From Limnomonas spitsbergensis (lineage: Eukaryota > Chlorophyta > Chlorophyceae > Chlamydomonadales), in NCBI GenBank assembly GCA_037349105.1, contig JAYJMM010000087.1, positions 918,501 through 982,500 on the forward strand: 64,000 bases of DNA. The letters run 5' to 3'. Numbering within the stretch: the stretch's first letter is position 1; each line of letters opens with the position of its first letter. Made by a program: the position numbers and the translations under genes. Shown one piece after another: positions 48,401 through 56,120 of this stretch. The notes under the pieces are model-generated. The model saw only the letters and a list, made by a program, of their open reading frames with translations. It had not been told where the DNA came from and searched no databases.

Positions 48401-51400
48401 GGGGTCGCAACACCTTGGATCCTGGAGTGAGGTTAAAGGGTGTCGCAACACCTTGGATCCTGGGGTGAGGGGTTAGGGTGTCACAACACCTTGGATCCTG
48501 GGTGAGGGTAAGGGTGTCGCAACACCTTGGATCCTGGGGTGAGGGTTTAGGGTGTCGCAACACCTTGGATCCTGGGGTGAGGGGTTAGGATGTCGCAACA
48601 CCTTGGATCCTGGGGTGATGGTTTAGGGTGTCGCAACACCTTGGATCCTGGGGTGAGGGTTTAGGTTGTCGCAACACCTTGGATCCTGGGGTGAGGGTTT
48701 AGGATGTCGCAACACCTTGGATCCTGGGGTGAGGGGTTAGGGTGTCGCAACACCTTGGATCCTGGGGTGAGGGGTTAGGGTGTCACAACACCTTGGATCC
48801 TGGGTGAGGGTAAGGGTGTCGCAACACCTTGGATCCTGGGGTGAGGGTATAGGGTGTCGCAACACCTTGGATCCTGGGGTGAGGGGTTAGGGTGTCGCAA
48901 CACCTTGGATCCTGGGGTGAGGGTTTAGGATGTCGCAACATCTTGGATCCTGGGGTGAGGGTATAGGGTGTCGCAACACCTTGGATCCTGGGGTGAGGGT
49001 ATAGGGTGTCGCAACACCTTGGATCCTGGGGTGAGGGTAAGGGTGTCGCAACACCTTGGATCCTGGGGCGCGTTCACATTGGCTCCAATCCAGTCGTTGG
49101 GATTCTTCGTTGCATTAGTATGGATCTTGTTTGCCCACTCTCTTGCCAGTTTCAGCTACTTGCAGGAACCCGTCAGCCACAGACGATTTCACAGTCAAGT
49201 TCTGATATCAACACACCACAATCGTCGTGGCGCGCTTATCACTGTTGCTGTGAACACGAGAGAAATCGCGCAGGGATCTCAAGCTTGTACCAGAGCATGT
49301 ACCGACCGAGACTCTCCATTTTGCCATTGCACAGCACCTTTCCGCCTCTATGAAACATTTTGCTTAATCACACCGGTTCCAAAATAACAAGCACGTAAAC
49401 GAATGAGACAAGTATGCATTCAATCGACATAGTTTTGAGTTTGCGTGAACCCTGACCTAGCCAGCGTGGCAGGATCATTTGGATCATTCTTGGACACTAC
49501 CTCGGGAGGTCGTTTCTGAAATGATCCTAGATGTACACAAAAGTACAACGACTAACTGTCGCCCAACTCGCGCCTCTAGTGTGGATGTAGTTAGGATCAT
49601 CTCAGAATTCTGTACGGCGCCCACTTTTGGCTCGGATCACCCCCAATGTGAACGCGCCCCTGGGGTGAGGGCATAAGGTGTCGCAACACCTTGGATCCTG
49701 GGGTGAGGGTATAGGGTGTCGCAACACCTTGGATCCTGGGGTGAGGGAGGTATGAAGGGTATGCAACCTTATTCTCTGAGGCCGGTTTTGGAATTATGGT
49801 ACGATATACTGCACCATGGTCACTGGGGCTTAGGGGACATCCTGCTGGTACCAGTAGTACAAAACATCGGTTAAGGATTTAGGGTTTAGGGTTAAACCCA
49901 TGAAACCTTGGCCACATCCGTATGGTGTTACCATGAAACCCGTAACATCCAACACTTTGGTTACATTCATCTTGTCGTAACCGCTTTCGTTCTGTTATCA
50001 TGTTGGACACCCCTCAGGACGTCCAGCAGGGCAGACAGCGGGGACAGCCTGCCGATCCCCCGCAAAGCCGGCCCCGCAGAGCGGAGCAACCAGAAGATGC
50101 AGCGCACGACCAACCTCGCTGATGAGGACTTTGACTATGATGAAAGGAAGGAGGCAGGGCAGCGCCCGCCGGGCGGGACGGGAGGCAAGACGGGGGCAGG
50201 GGCAGCAGCAGCAGGAGCCGCCGCTTCGGCGGCGGCGGCGGCGGTTGCGGTGGCAGCAGCCCCTCGCGCTCCTGCTCGCGGCGCTCCGGCGCAGTCGGAG
50301 GATTTCGGTCCTTGGGATGTTCATGAGCTGAACCGGGAAGCGGCCATGAGTGGGAGCGGGAGCAGGCCGGCCGCAAAGTCCCCCCAAAGCTCCATTATTC
50401 AAGGTGGTGATGGCAAGCCCACCCATGGCCAGCCCAAGGAAGATCACATTAATGTGGATGAGGATGAGGGCCTTGGGGGGACAGCTGCAGCCCCACAGAG
50501 GGCTCAGCAGCCTCAAGAGACCGCCGCGCCATCCTATGTGCCGGATGTGCGGTTCATGCAAAAAGCGCAGAAGCAAGAGCAGCTGGAGCAGCAGCAGCAG
50601 CAGCAGGTCATGCTGCGGCTGGAGCAGGAGCTTGAGCCGGGGCAGGAGCAGAAGCAGGAGCAGAGGCCGAAGCAGAAGCGGATTCCAAAGCCCTCGGTGC
50701 ACTTGGTTGTGGTGCCCGCTGATGCAGCTGATGATGATGATGATGATGTGGTGTTTGTGCCGCCGGTTGGGAGGGTCGCAGCAGCAACCAAGGTATCCGC
50801 CAGTGCTTCTGCAGCTGTTCATGCGGGCTCCCATCTGGCCAGTGAGGGCTCTGCCGATGTGCTGGCTTTTCATGTGAGGGACCCCGTGGCGGCCTCAGCG
50901 GCGGCCGCGGCGGAGAGGCGGTGCAAAGCTACGAAGACCAACAGCCTGGCGGCTCTTAAGGGCGGCAGCCCGGCGGCGGGTCCGCCGGCCGGCTGCTCGC
51001 CCCCCCCGAAGTCCAGAAGACTGTCTGCTCCGAGAGCCAGTGGCCCGTCTGATCCGAAGGCTAGCAGCCTGCCTGATCCGAAGTTCAGCGGCCCGTCTGA
51101 TCCAAAGACCTGCGGCCCGTCTGATCCAAAGTCCAGCAGCCCCGGGGCTTTGAAGGCTAGCAGACCGTCCCCCCCGACGGCCAGCTGCCTGGTGGCTTCG
51201 AAAGCGGCGAGCACCCATTTGGTTGTATCAGACAGCGAGGACGAGGCCGTGGGGGAAGCGGAGGAGGAGGAGGAGGAGACTTTTGGAGAGGATGGTCTTG
51301 TGCCCTCCAGTCAGGAGGGCGACCCTTCTCTGATGCAGAAGAAGGAGATGCTTCACACGCACATCGGTCCATTGAGCGAGCAGCAGCTGGTAGAGGACAA

Positions 51401-54204
51401 GAAGCAGAAGAGGAGGGATAAGAAAAGGAAGACGAAAGAGGGGAAAAAGAAGAACAAGGAGAAGGACAAGGAGAAGGAGGAGGAGGGTAAGAAGCGGCGG
51501 AAGCTGGACGAGGCGACTGCTGCACATGAGCGGCAGCAGCAGGGGTCAGGACAGTGCCAGCCAGATATGATGAGGAGGCACCGGGACGAACACGAGGATG
51601 GCGGGGGCAGTGGCAGGGGACACGCCCGCGGCGGCTGTCTTGCGAGCACCTCCGGGCAGCGGGGAGCGGCCCCGAGTCCAGGCCCGGGAGGCGGGAAAGG
51701 CAGCCAAGGATGGACTACTGGTGAGGGAGGAGGAGGAGGGTGGGTCGGCGGCGGCGGCGTCCACCGGGCGGAAGGGGGCTCTTGGTGTGGAGAGGAGGGG
51801 CAGAATGGTGTGGGGGGCAGTCAGCGGTCCGATGGCGACCAGCCCCTGCCTGCAGCTGCTGGGCGCTCAAGTGGATATTTTCTGACCGGACAGCCCGGTA
51901 TCCAAGGATCTCTGGATCCATACTCGCCCAATCAAAAAGATCCGGATGTGGACATGGCTATGCCAGCGGCGTCTGCAGGATGGCAGGCGACAGAGGCAGG
52001 GCCCGCTGATGATGACGAGGAGATGGCTGAAGGGAGTGAACCCGGGGAGCAGTTCGAAAGCGAGGAGGAGGGGGAGGAGGAGGAAGGGAGTGAGCCTGGG
52101 GAGCAGTTTGAAGGCGAGAAGAAGGAGGAGGAGGAGGAGGAGGAGGGGAGTGAGCCAGGGGAGCTGGGCGGAGCAGTGGCACTAAGAAACGGGTCGGAGG
52201 TCGAGGATCAGAACGGACCGGGAGCTGCGGGATGCAGCCGGGGAGGAGAGGAGGGGAAGCAGCTGCGGAAGCAACCGCAGGGTAACCTAAATTTGACCAT
52301 GTATGAAGACTCTGAGGAGGAGGAAGAGGAGGACAAGCCCAGGGAGGAGGAGGGGGAGGAGGAGGAGGAGGAGGAGGAGGAGGATCAAAGCGACGATGAG
52401 GATTGGGGCAATGAGAAGGACGCGTCTTCTGCCTCGGCCTCGGAGGGCAGCATGTACAGCCGGAGGTCTAGGAGGGGCAGCCGAAACCCATGTCAGGGAA
52501 GCGACAGCCGGCCGAGCAACCGGCGGGGCAACCGGTCGGGGGACATGGCGGCCGGCGGGGGCAGCGACGGCGCGCTGCAGCCCAGCGGGCAGCATCAGAG
52601 CAGCCCACACGGCGACGGCGGTTTTGGAGGCTGCGGCAGCGGCAGCGGCGGCAGTGCCCAGAAGGTGCGGTTGGTGGCGGGCAAGACAACGAGGCTACAT
52701 GGTTTGTACCCAATTGGCCTGCCTCGCTGTCAGCCTTATGGCGATCCGCTGGGAAACTGCAGCCACAAGCTGGATCTGGGCCGCCAAGACCTGGGCCGCC
52801 AAGATCTAGGCCGCCAAGATCTGGGCTGCCAAGATCTAGGCAGCCCGGATCCAGGCGGCCATAGTGTGGGGCATGCCTACAACCAGGCGCTCGACCGCAA
52901 TGATAACAACGTGAAGCAGTACTTGGCAGTACGTCAAAGTGGTGGCCAGCAGGGCATAGGCCAGCCTAACATGCGCATGCCTCAGCTCCCTGGAGGCGTT
53001 ACGGGACCTGCAGCGCTGGCTGGACAGGCCGGCTGCTCGCAGAGGCACATGTCCGACTGTGGGCTGGCTGCCGCTTCGCCGCCGGCCACAGTGCTCGCGG
53101 AGGAGATCGAGGCGCCAAAGTCTTTGGAGGATTCTGGGCAGCGTCGGTCAGCAACGGCTGCCAACCTGGGGGACCACCAGGCGGCGGGCTTGCGGCATCT
53201 GTCCGCAGCGGATGCATTCCCACGGGAGAAGCAGGTGCGAGGGGGGGAGGGGGGGATCAATGCGGCGTTTTTTATTTTGTTCCTTTTTGTTGACACCGTG
53301 TTTTGGAGCGTCGCCCCTGGTGGTGTTCCTATCAGTGGTGTTCACCTACTTCAAAGGAGATCCCTTTAATAGAAGATCGGAGGATGGAGCTGCTCAAACA
53401 CTGACTTTAGGCGATAACCAGGGAAAGGCCGGGGGGTAGCCAAGTAGCCGTTTTTGCCAGGCAGGGGTGTAACCCTTAGCCTCAAGTCCTCAACCCTTGG
53501 ACCAAAGTCCTTAACCCTTGGACCTTAACCCTCGACACCGCACACTTAACTCGCAGGCAAGCATGGATCTCAATCAACAGCGAAATCCGCGGCAAGACCA
53601 AACACGTTATTCACTGATGAGGCGACCGCTGGCCGCAAAAGTGTCCCAAGCTCCACAAGCCAGCGCTGCAGAGCATGAGGAGCGTGCCCCGGCTGGCACT
53701 GCCCCGCCGGGAGGCGGCTCTGCACAGCGTGAACAGCGTCCGCCGTACGAGGTTGCCGGGCGTAAGCAGCATGCGCCGGTTGGCACGGCCTCTTGTTTGT
53801 CACAGCCAGCTGGGAGCCCCGCGTGGCAGATGGCAGCAAACACGGCGTGCCAGGGGCGGGTGGGCCCAGCGGTATGGGGCGCTACTTCCATCACCAGCTT
53901 TCCTTCCTCGTCGCCGCCGCCGCCGCCGCTGCCGTTGCCGCCCGCTACGCAGCGGGGCCAGCAGCATGCCGCCACAGCCGCTCCTTCCGTTGTGGCCAAC
54001 GATGTTGTGGACCTGGCAAGCAGCGACGGGGAAGAGGTCAGCCCCACTGCTCCCGCCACGGCGGCGAGGGGCGGAGCGGCCAGCCATGTGCAAGCTCTGA
54101 CCCCCGGGAACTCCGTCGGCGGCCAGACCCTGAGGAGCGGCCAGCAGGTCAGCGGAGGGGGGGCGTCAGGGAGGGATGGCTGTCAGCAGCTTGCCGGCTT
54201 ATGA
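21418..54204 (+). CDS. Ulp2/SENP6-7-like SUMO protease, 22 exons, ~2173 aa
   Basis: Exons: 21418-21816, 23413-23524, 25451-25517, 26874-26934, 28430-28504, 30140-30292 (or to 30334), 30784-30948, 32592-32713, 33648-33800, 35247-35313, 35701-35836, 36515-36692, 37901-37961, 39249-39360, 40932-41052, 41661-41721, 42468-42823, 43027-43111, 43997-44083, 45450-45535, 50018-53234, 53557-54204. All introns are GT-AG and all phases match; the 6522-nt sum ends at TGA. C48-family proteases of this type remove SUMO, chiefly from poly-SUMO chains, in the nucleus. The order of blocks follows SENP6/7 and yeast Ulp2: GFRFVYP, EEFLNDTVIDFYLR, FFNSFFYKKL, HWSLAVI, LLHIDSM, LPKQDNHCDCGLFVL. The start is the first ATG in an open frame; an upstream exon is not excluded. 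Least certain are exon 6's donor, exon 14's donor and exon 15's acceptor. Sequence resembling transposons reaches to within 360 bp upstream. Confidence 0.88.
22150..23060. repeat. ~27-bp minisatellite in intron 1 of the SUMO protease gene
   Basis: More than 30 copies of GTATCTCTCTGCATGGCTGC plus ATGACA and close variants; weaker copies continue to about 23210. Long ORFs on both strands (for example minus 23162-22344) only reflect the period of 27, a multiple of three. Confidence 0.93.
23700..23870 (+). repeat. G-rich low-complexity tract
   Basis: GGAGG-type purine repeat with a G run of about 20 at 23795-23816, in intron 2. It may form G-quadruplexes. No coding content. Confidence 0.75.
24595..24875. 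repeat. ~90-bp tandem repeat, 4 copies
   Basis: The unit contains AAGCTTGCGAGCCTCAGTTG, an A-rich AAAATCAAAAAGTG and TCCCTGGCGGGATCATATTG. It lies in intron 2 and no gene is seen. Confidence 0.8.
24990..25410. repeat. CACCTGCCACTCAC-type minisatellite
   Basis: Irregular 10-14 bp units of CACCTGWCACTCAC with interspersed CACGTCACACC. It immediately precedes exon 3 of the SUMO protease and ends near the polypyrimidine tract of that exon's acceptor. Confidence 0.88.
26043..26570 (+). repeat. ~95-bp repeat with intron/exon-like layout, 5-6 copies
   Basis: Each unit has a pyrimidine tract (CCTTCCCTTTTC), a CAG or AAG, and an exon-like GACGAGCCGTGTCTCCTTCA ending in CAGGTCCC or CAGATCCC. It looks like an amplified splice-junction segment, but no functional parent exon of this sequence was recognised. 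It sits in intron 3. Confidence 0.75.
26637..26700 (+). repeat. Decayed copy of the exon 4 acceptor
   Basis: CGCACACCATATGGCCTCAA, then CTTTTCTTGTCCTGCTGCTA, copies the functional acceptor region at 26830-26873. The true site reads GTCCTGCCCGCAG/GCGG; the copy has lost the CAG. TATGGCC-containing spacers between them repeat as well. Confidence 0.75.
26992..27063 (-). mobile_element. SINE-like ~90-bp element, copy 3
   Basis: AAGAAAGAAAAATC tail, hairpin ACGCCACGTGGGGGGCGT, then AGTTAAGGAAACAGCGCAGC. Directly after it, at 27105-27150, lies a second dispersed motif (CAACCACCCACAGCCTTCTG then CGAAAGGGCCAGGC) that recurs at 60235-60285. Confidence 0.6.
27225..27400. repeat. GGTAC/CGGTA microsatellite-like tract
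   Basis: Irregular repeats of ACGGTACGGAATACGGTACG. A related GTACCGG tract is found at 55940-56095. The intron around it (27400-28420) contains a telomere-like stretch near 27800 and CCCCCTGCC-rich low complexity at 28080-28350. Confidence 0.8.
28520..28720. repeat. Telomere-like degenerate repeat after exon 5
   Basis: Units such as AGGGATTCTAGGGTTTAAGG starting 15-20 bp behind the exon 5 donor, in intron 5. 28730-29060 is a GC-rich block that reads open on both strands but matches no family I know. Confidence 0.7.
29073..29195 (+). repeat. Dispersed repeat (second copy at 31628-31740)
   Basis: Both copies begin with an AGTAGATTCGAATTG core, continue with GTTGTTGAGGGGTGAGGGAT or GTTGTTCAGGGATGAGGGAT, and end near CAGTCGGA or CCGTCGGA. 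Too diverged to place in a class. Confidence 0.6.
29354..29790. mobile_element. AT-rich MITE-like element with terminal inverted repeats
   Basis: The left end TATACCGTACCGTAGTATCA and the reverse complement of the right end, TATACGGTACCGTAGTATTA, match at 18 of 20 positions. Ends abut TA, which could be a TA target duplication as in Tc1/mariner-type elements. It is AT-rich against a GC-rich background. The small ORF inside (29248-29613) lacks recognisable domains. Confidence 0.6.
31000..31130 (+). repeat. 12-bp minisatellite after exon 7
   Basis: About ten copies of GTGGGAGCAAGA / GTGGGAGCATGA begin 50 bp behind the exon 7 donor, whose intron start itself reads GCAGGGGTGGGAGC. Confidence 0.85.
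31270..32215 (+). repeat. Array of decayed copies of the exon 8 acceptor
   Basis: The functional site is CTTCCCCTCCAG/GGTTTCCGATTTGTTTACCC (32591/32592). Related sites occur near 31275, 31355, 31415, 31475, 31570, 31604-31635 (CCTTCCAGGGCTTTCGATTC GTTACC), 32068-32105 (CCCTCCAGGGCCTCCAATTC ATTTACCC), 32130 and 32190. Several keep a usable CCAG. Spacing is irregular (60-120 bp, with one gap at 31640-32060). Confidence 0.8.
32215..32585. repeat. CACCTTCCCCTC minisatellite
   Basis: About 30 copies of the 12-bp unit CACCTTCCCCTC, punctuated by ACACCTCCTC. It abuts the exon 8 acceptor and looks like an expansion of its pyrimidine tract. ORFs here (Pro/Ser/Leu or Gly/Glu-rich) are artefacts of the 12-bp period. 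Confidence 0.9.
32797..33020 (+). repeat. Two decayed copies of the exon 8 donor end
   Basis: At 32797-32870 a copy still reads GIEPKEFLNDTGIDFYLR (functional: IEPEEFLNDTVIDFYLR), followed by the same donor CAG/GTGCAAGCAGG. At 32985-33015 only TGGATTTTTACCTCAGGTGC remains, with the donor again intact. Confidence 0.85.
33240..33600 (+). repeat. Three decayed copies of the exon 9 acceptor end
   Basis: The functional junction at 33647/33648 reads ATTCAG/GTGGGTGGAGCAGAACCTGC. Copies occur at 33245-33310 (translating as VEQLLTENVRKRC; functional VEQNLPEVVRQRC), 33390-33450 (CTACGGTGGTTAGAGCAG) and 33500-33590 (TCAGGTGGGTGGAGCAGAAC). Each is preceded by the same AAACCCTATCCTGTCACT leader. Confidence 0.88.
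33860..34540 (+). repeat. Decayed copies of the exon 9 donor end
   Basis: The exon end AGCAGGTGGCGCGGAAGGGA ... TACGACAGCGACTTGGATGA/AAGGTGA is copied at 33878-33960 and again, more diverged, at 34135-34215. Shorter AGTGATTTGGATGACCGGCG units follow to about 34470. At least two copies keep a GT at the donor position. Confidence 0.8.
34935..35220. repeat. Telomere-like CCCTAAACCC tract
   Basis: About four ~65-bp units of AACCCTTAACCC with CTCCTTCCCCCTGTACATGC, just before the exon 10 acceptor. The preceding stretch 34560-34930 carries CGTGCCTGTATGC-type repeats. Confidence 0.75.
35490..35700 (+). repeat. Copies of exon 10 and of the exon 11 acceptor end
   Basis: 35497-35543 repeats exon 10 (MMYEANHQRVKQLTK; functional MYEANHQRVKKWTK), ending AAG/GTCC. 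35589-35655 repeats the exon 11 start (DVDLFSKMYVFIPVHEV) behind CCGGTAG, a site that still has AG. Either could be spliced in error. Confidence 0.88.
36110..36385 (+). repeat. Two decayed copies of the exon 11 donor end
   Basis: Functional: NPGFHRNSSPILLHIDSMEG. Copy at 36117-36190: RFHGNSPPILHHINSME, with the catalytic Asp codon read as Asn. Copy at 36294-36360: LGFHNDSSSILLHISTVNG. Each is followed by the same GGCGTTCGAATTTGAATT-like intron start; neither keeps an obvious GT donor. Confidence 0.85.
36730..37235. repeat. ~60-bp repeat in intron 12
   Basis: About nine copies of GTCAAGGAGGGCTTTCTGGC plus GGTTAGGTTTTAGGGTCTAG, starting 40 bp behind the exon 12 donor. The first unit is continuous with the intron's own 5' sequence. 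Confidence 0.92.
37640..37835. repeat. ~25-bp degenerate repeat
   Basis: GAGCAGTACAACAGGTATAT plus TTGCC, about seven diverged copies shortly before the exon 13 acceptor. Confidence 0.8.
38000..38515. repeat. ~60-bp telomere-like repeat in intron 13
   Basis: Units of GGGTTTAGGGTCAATGATCT followed by CAGGTGTAGGGAGGCGG, with G runs. The rest of the intron (38515-39130) has no feature I can support. Confidence 0.75.
39131..39200 (+). pseudogene. Decayed copy of the catalytic-Cys exon (Cys to Ser)
   Basis: The copy reads DNHCDSGLFVLLSVH, where functional exon 14 (39249) reads DNHCDCGLFVLSSVH. The nucleophile codon TGT is AGT here (39152-39154). The preceding bases are TTCGGG rather than TGCAG, so there is no acceptor. 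It is non-functional as it stands. Confidence 0.88.
39740..40925. repeat. CAAATTCAAA-rich intron 14 with partial exon 15 copy
   Basis: Repeated units pair CCTGCTGCCCGCCACTCCCT with TCAAATTCAAAC, the same context as the exon 15 acceptor (CCTTCCAAATTCAAAG/TC). At 40680-40765 a partial exon 15 copy survives: GAAGGTCTGCAACTGCCCAG then GCCATCTTGGTTTTATGATG. Confidence 0.7.
39972..40212. mobile_element. 241-bp fold-back MITE with 8-bp target duplication
   Basis: Flanked by CCCAGCGG on both sides (39964-39971 and 40213-40220). The ends are inverted repeats: left GGGACCTGTCACTAGGGGGT, and right in reverse complement GGGGCCTGTCACTAGGGGGG. A second inverted pair lies inside (GGTTGGCGCCTTTGCACA and its partner near 40140), so most of the element can fold back on itself. 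An 8-bp duplication fits hAT-type transposition. Confidence 0.82.
41100..41645 (+). repeat. Decayed copies of exon 15 donor and exon 16 acceptor
   Basis: The exon 15 end (GCGGGAGCATATCAG/GTGCG) recurs at 41105-41165 as GTGGGAGCATATCAGGTGTG and partly at 41265-41310. The exon 16 start (CACCTCCAG/GTACCTGATCATCCGC) recurs at about 41370, 41470 and 41573. The last keeps an intact AG and eight matching codons before diverging. Confidence 0.88.
43130..43330 (+). repeat. Decayed copies of the exon 18 donor end
   Basis: CACCCAGGCGGCAG/GTCAGT (43111) is echoed at 43196-43216 (GGCCAGGCGGTAGGTCAGTG) and 43290-43305 (TCAGGCGGCAGGTCAGCTTC). Each is followed by a GCCTCAGCTACA motif. Confidence 0.75.
43408..43500 (-). 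mobile_element. SINE-like ~90-bp element, copy 4
   Basis: AAGAAAGAAAGAAGGCT tail, a perfect hairpin around ACGCCCCGTGGGGGGCGT, then CAGCGCAGCCTGGGCCGAAG and CCGCGCCGTTGCC. It is the best-preserved copy, so it may be close to the family consensus. Confidence 0.65.
43620..43990 (+). repeat. Decayed copies of the exon 19 acceptor end
   Basis: The exon start GCAAGGGATGGTGCAGGGCG is copied near 43660-43705 (GCTAGGGATGATACAGGGCG) and 43758-43800 (GCTAGGGATAGTACAAGGCG). The upstream context GAAGTGATCC...TGCGCACA also appears twice. Confidence 0.78.
44095..44935. repeat. ~58-bp telomere-like satellite in intron 19
   Basis: About 15 copies of AATGCTTAATTTAGGGGTTA plus GGGTTAAGGGTTTTGGTAAA and CCTCCCTTC. 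It starts within 12 bp of the exon 19 donor, whose intron 5' end (GATCCCCTCAATGCTTAAT) is the first unit. Confidence 0.95.
45700..46900. repeat. ~38-bp satellite grown from the exon 20 intron start
   Basis: About 28 copies of GAGCCTCGGGAATGGGTGGG plus AGTGTGGGGGGGTACAC. The unit resembles the intron start behind the exon 20 donor (ACCTTTGGGAATAGGCAGC). ORFs in it (plus and minus, 60-187 codons) are artefacts. Confidence 0.93.
46975..48275 (+). repeat. 120-bp satellite, 10 copies, each with an exon 20 donor-like site
   Basis: Every unit contains AATAAGGCCAG/GTGGGTAAAG followed by CTCTTTGGGAATGGGCAGG. The functional exon 20 donor is AAGAAGGCCAG/GTGGGCTAAGGA with CCTTTGGGAATAGGCAGC behind it (45535/45536). 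Copies are more than 95% alike. The 475-codon minus-strand ORF over it (46910-48337) exists because 120 is a multiple of three. Confidence 0.95.
48300..49061. repeat. ~41-bp satellite (CAACACCTTGGATCCTGGGG)
   Basis: About 18 copies of GGTGTCGCAACACCTTGGAT plus CCTGGGGTGAGGGTTTA. The array resumes at 49664-49745 after being split by the element at 49067-49658. Confidence 0.95.
49067..49658. mobile_element. 592-bp MITE/DNA transposon, 5-bp target duplication CCTGG
   Basis: It interrupts the 41-bp satellite, so the empty site is known: GGATCCTGGGGTGAG. The filled site has CCTGG on both sides (49062-49066 and 49659-49663). Termini are inverted repeats GGCGCGTTCACATTGG and CCAATGTGAACGCGCC. No transposase ORF is recognisable, so it is non-autonomous. 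The superfamily is not assigned; few known groups make 5-bp duplications. Confidence 0.92.
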
Positions 54205-56120
54205 CAACAGCCAGCATGGAGTAGGGACGGGCTTGTATGAAGAGCTCCCTCCCTATAAACCTGATGCGGCCAACACCATTCACCAGAACAAGGCCCAGCC
54301 GCTCGGGTGGTCCCCTGCGTCTGGGAAAGGGGGCGGAGGGGATGGAGCAAAGAAGCAGAGGTTTCAGAGGGGTGGGGCCTCGAAATAAAAGGGGTCTTCT
54401 CAACAGCCTGCCATTGGGATGGCCTTCTAGGCAGAGAGGTCGCAGGGCTGCAGGAGTCGCTAGTTTCAAGGCGCTAGATGCGCCTGCTCTGTAGCTGGGA
54501 GCTGTAGATCTAGGTGTACATCTAGGGGGTAGATCTGGGTGCCCACTTTTTAGATAGGTGATGTGTGAACGCTGCAGGATGGGGTGATGTGGAGCCGGTA
54601 TCATGGCTTCCTTTTTGTACAGTGGACTCGATAAAGACTGTCGCAATCCAAGGAAGGGCGCGGAGGCAGCATGAAACATGCGTTGCCTCTCCTTTAGTTT
54701 TTGTACAGTGGACTCAATAGAGACTTGATCCCTCGGCCTATGGGTATGGATGCCACCAGTGTCCAGCAGAGGCGCAACGTCCACTACCAGCAGCCAGATC
54801 ATGTTCGACCATACTTACCACATTCGCCACACTGCTGTTACAATCTTCCAAGGAATGACCAAGGAAGAAACTTTTTTTAAACAACAACAATCAGCGAATC
54901 CAGCAGCCAACTTGTGACAGGCAGACAGGAGATGTTGAGCAAGGATTGACGTGGAACCCAACCTTACTCCTACCCAAACAGTGAAGGAGCGTAACACACA
55001 AGTGTGCGATTTGCGGTGACGGTGTCATTACAGTTAGAAAAACCGAAAGAGTTTATTTTTAATGGTGGGTTCCTGAGAATGTACTACGCAACACAATATG
55101 CTAATAACAACATAGTGGTGCCCAGCATGTCAGTTGTGCCTGACTGCACGACACTGAGAATCAGTTGTGTACAATAGAAGAAAACTGAAAATCAGTTGTT
55201 TATGACATAGTTGACAACAGGACACTGAAAGTCAGTCGTGCTTGACAGCAGGAAACTGAAATCAGTTGTCCTTGACAGCAGGAAACTGAAATCAGTTGTC
55301 CTTGACAGCAGGAAACTGAAAATCAGTTATGCTTGACAGCAGGAAGCTGAAAAAAAAACAGACTACCGGGGTAGAGACACCAGAAAGGAGATTGTGAGAT
55401 CGGAACACCTGCTCGATGGCAGCATTTTTAAGTCTCAAAACCAAGAGCTTGAGCTTGATACAATACAGCCTTTGCACTTTTATCCAGCGAGGCACTCAAA
55501 CTCAGCCGATTCTTACAGGCAGACAGGCAGGCAATGCACCTTGGCATACAGAACATCTCCGTCTGCATCTACGCATACACCTCTACAGGAGCTCCCAGAC
55601 CAATGCTTAATACCGGCAGAATGCTTGTGAGCAAAGCTGCCACGCAACCTGCAAAGGCGGCCTGCACGTATCGACAGTGAGTGACACAGGCCAACAGCCT
55701 ATCAGCCGTCTTCTTCAAACATCCCGAGCAAACCCACACCAAAACACTCTGACATCAAGGGTGCAGCCAGCTGCTCCCAGTGGCTGTCCTGCTGCTTCCA
55801 TTGTGCCGACGTCAATGCCCCGTCGAGATTCCACTCGCAAGCAGGTGGCCGCAGCCGTCCAACAGTGCCAGGCAGTCATCACAGCCAGCCAGCCAGGCAA
55901 GGCACTACTGATGCTCATGAGCCCTTCCGTGTCTGAACTGACATACCAGTATGTACCGGCATGTACCGAAGTACCAAGTCGTACCGGCATGTACCGAAGT
56001 ACCAAGTCGTACCAGTATGAACCGAAGTACTGGTATGTACCCAAGTACCGGTATTTACCGGCTCGTACATCGGTATGTACAGTTATGTACCGGTCTGTAC
56101 TGTGCAAATCACAGGCACCT
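54205..56120. other. Convergent intergenic region
   Basis: This lies between the stop codons of the SUMO protease (plus) and WD40 (minus) genes. It holds two repeat blocks: about seven copies of a ~30-bp unit CTTGACAGCAGGAAACTGAA plus ATCAGTTGT at 55180-55350, and a GTACCGGTATGTACC tract at 55940-56095. No further gene is supported; small ORFs at 54176-54494 and 55394-55630 have no recognisable features. Confidence 0.7.
54384..54389 (+). terminator. Candidate poly(A) signal of the SUMO protease gene
   Basis: AATAAA about 180 bp behind the stop codon. Green algae often use TGTAA or other signals, so this is only a candidate. Confidence 0.3.

Larger units (their letters stand above)
42468..54204 (+). 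other. SUMO protease long acidic, SIM-rich C-terminal tail
   Basis: The tail is about 1490 residues, mostly in one 3.2-kb exon (50018-53234). It holds candidate SUMO-interacting motifs at about 1030 (INVDEDE), 1113 (VHLVVVPADAADDDDDD), 1286 (HLVVSDSEDE) and 2108 (VVDLASSDGEE). There is a Lys/Arg-rich block near 51398-51510 that could be a nuclear signal, Ser-Pro repeats of the type GPSDPK (51045-51160), Glu-rich GSEPGEQFE repeats (52030-52170) and DLGRQ pentapeptides (52770-52840). No folded domain is recognised, and disorder is likely. The open 1072-codon frame and phase matches on both sides support translation. Confidence 0.75.

Noticed and set aside
48968..49387. 139-codon ORF at the start of the 592-bp element
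   Set aside because: Half lies in the satellite outside the element and the rest has no DDE-type motif.
50018..53234. Treating the 1153-codon ORF at 49908-53369 as a separate intronless gene
   Set aside because: Its first 37 codons lie before a good acceptor at 50017, and the phase there matches exon 20 while the donor at 53234 matches the next exon; it fits as exon 21.
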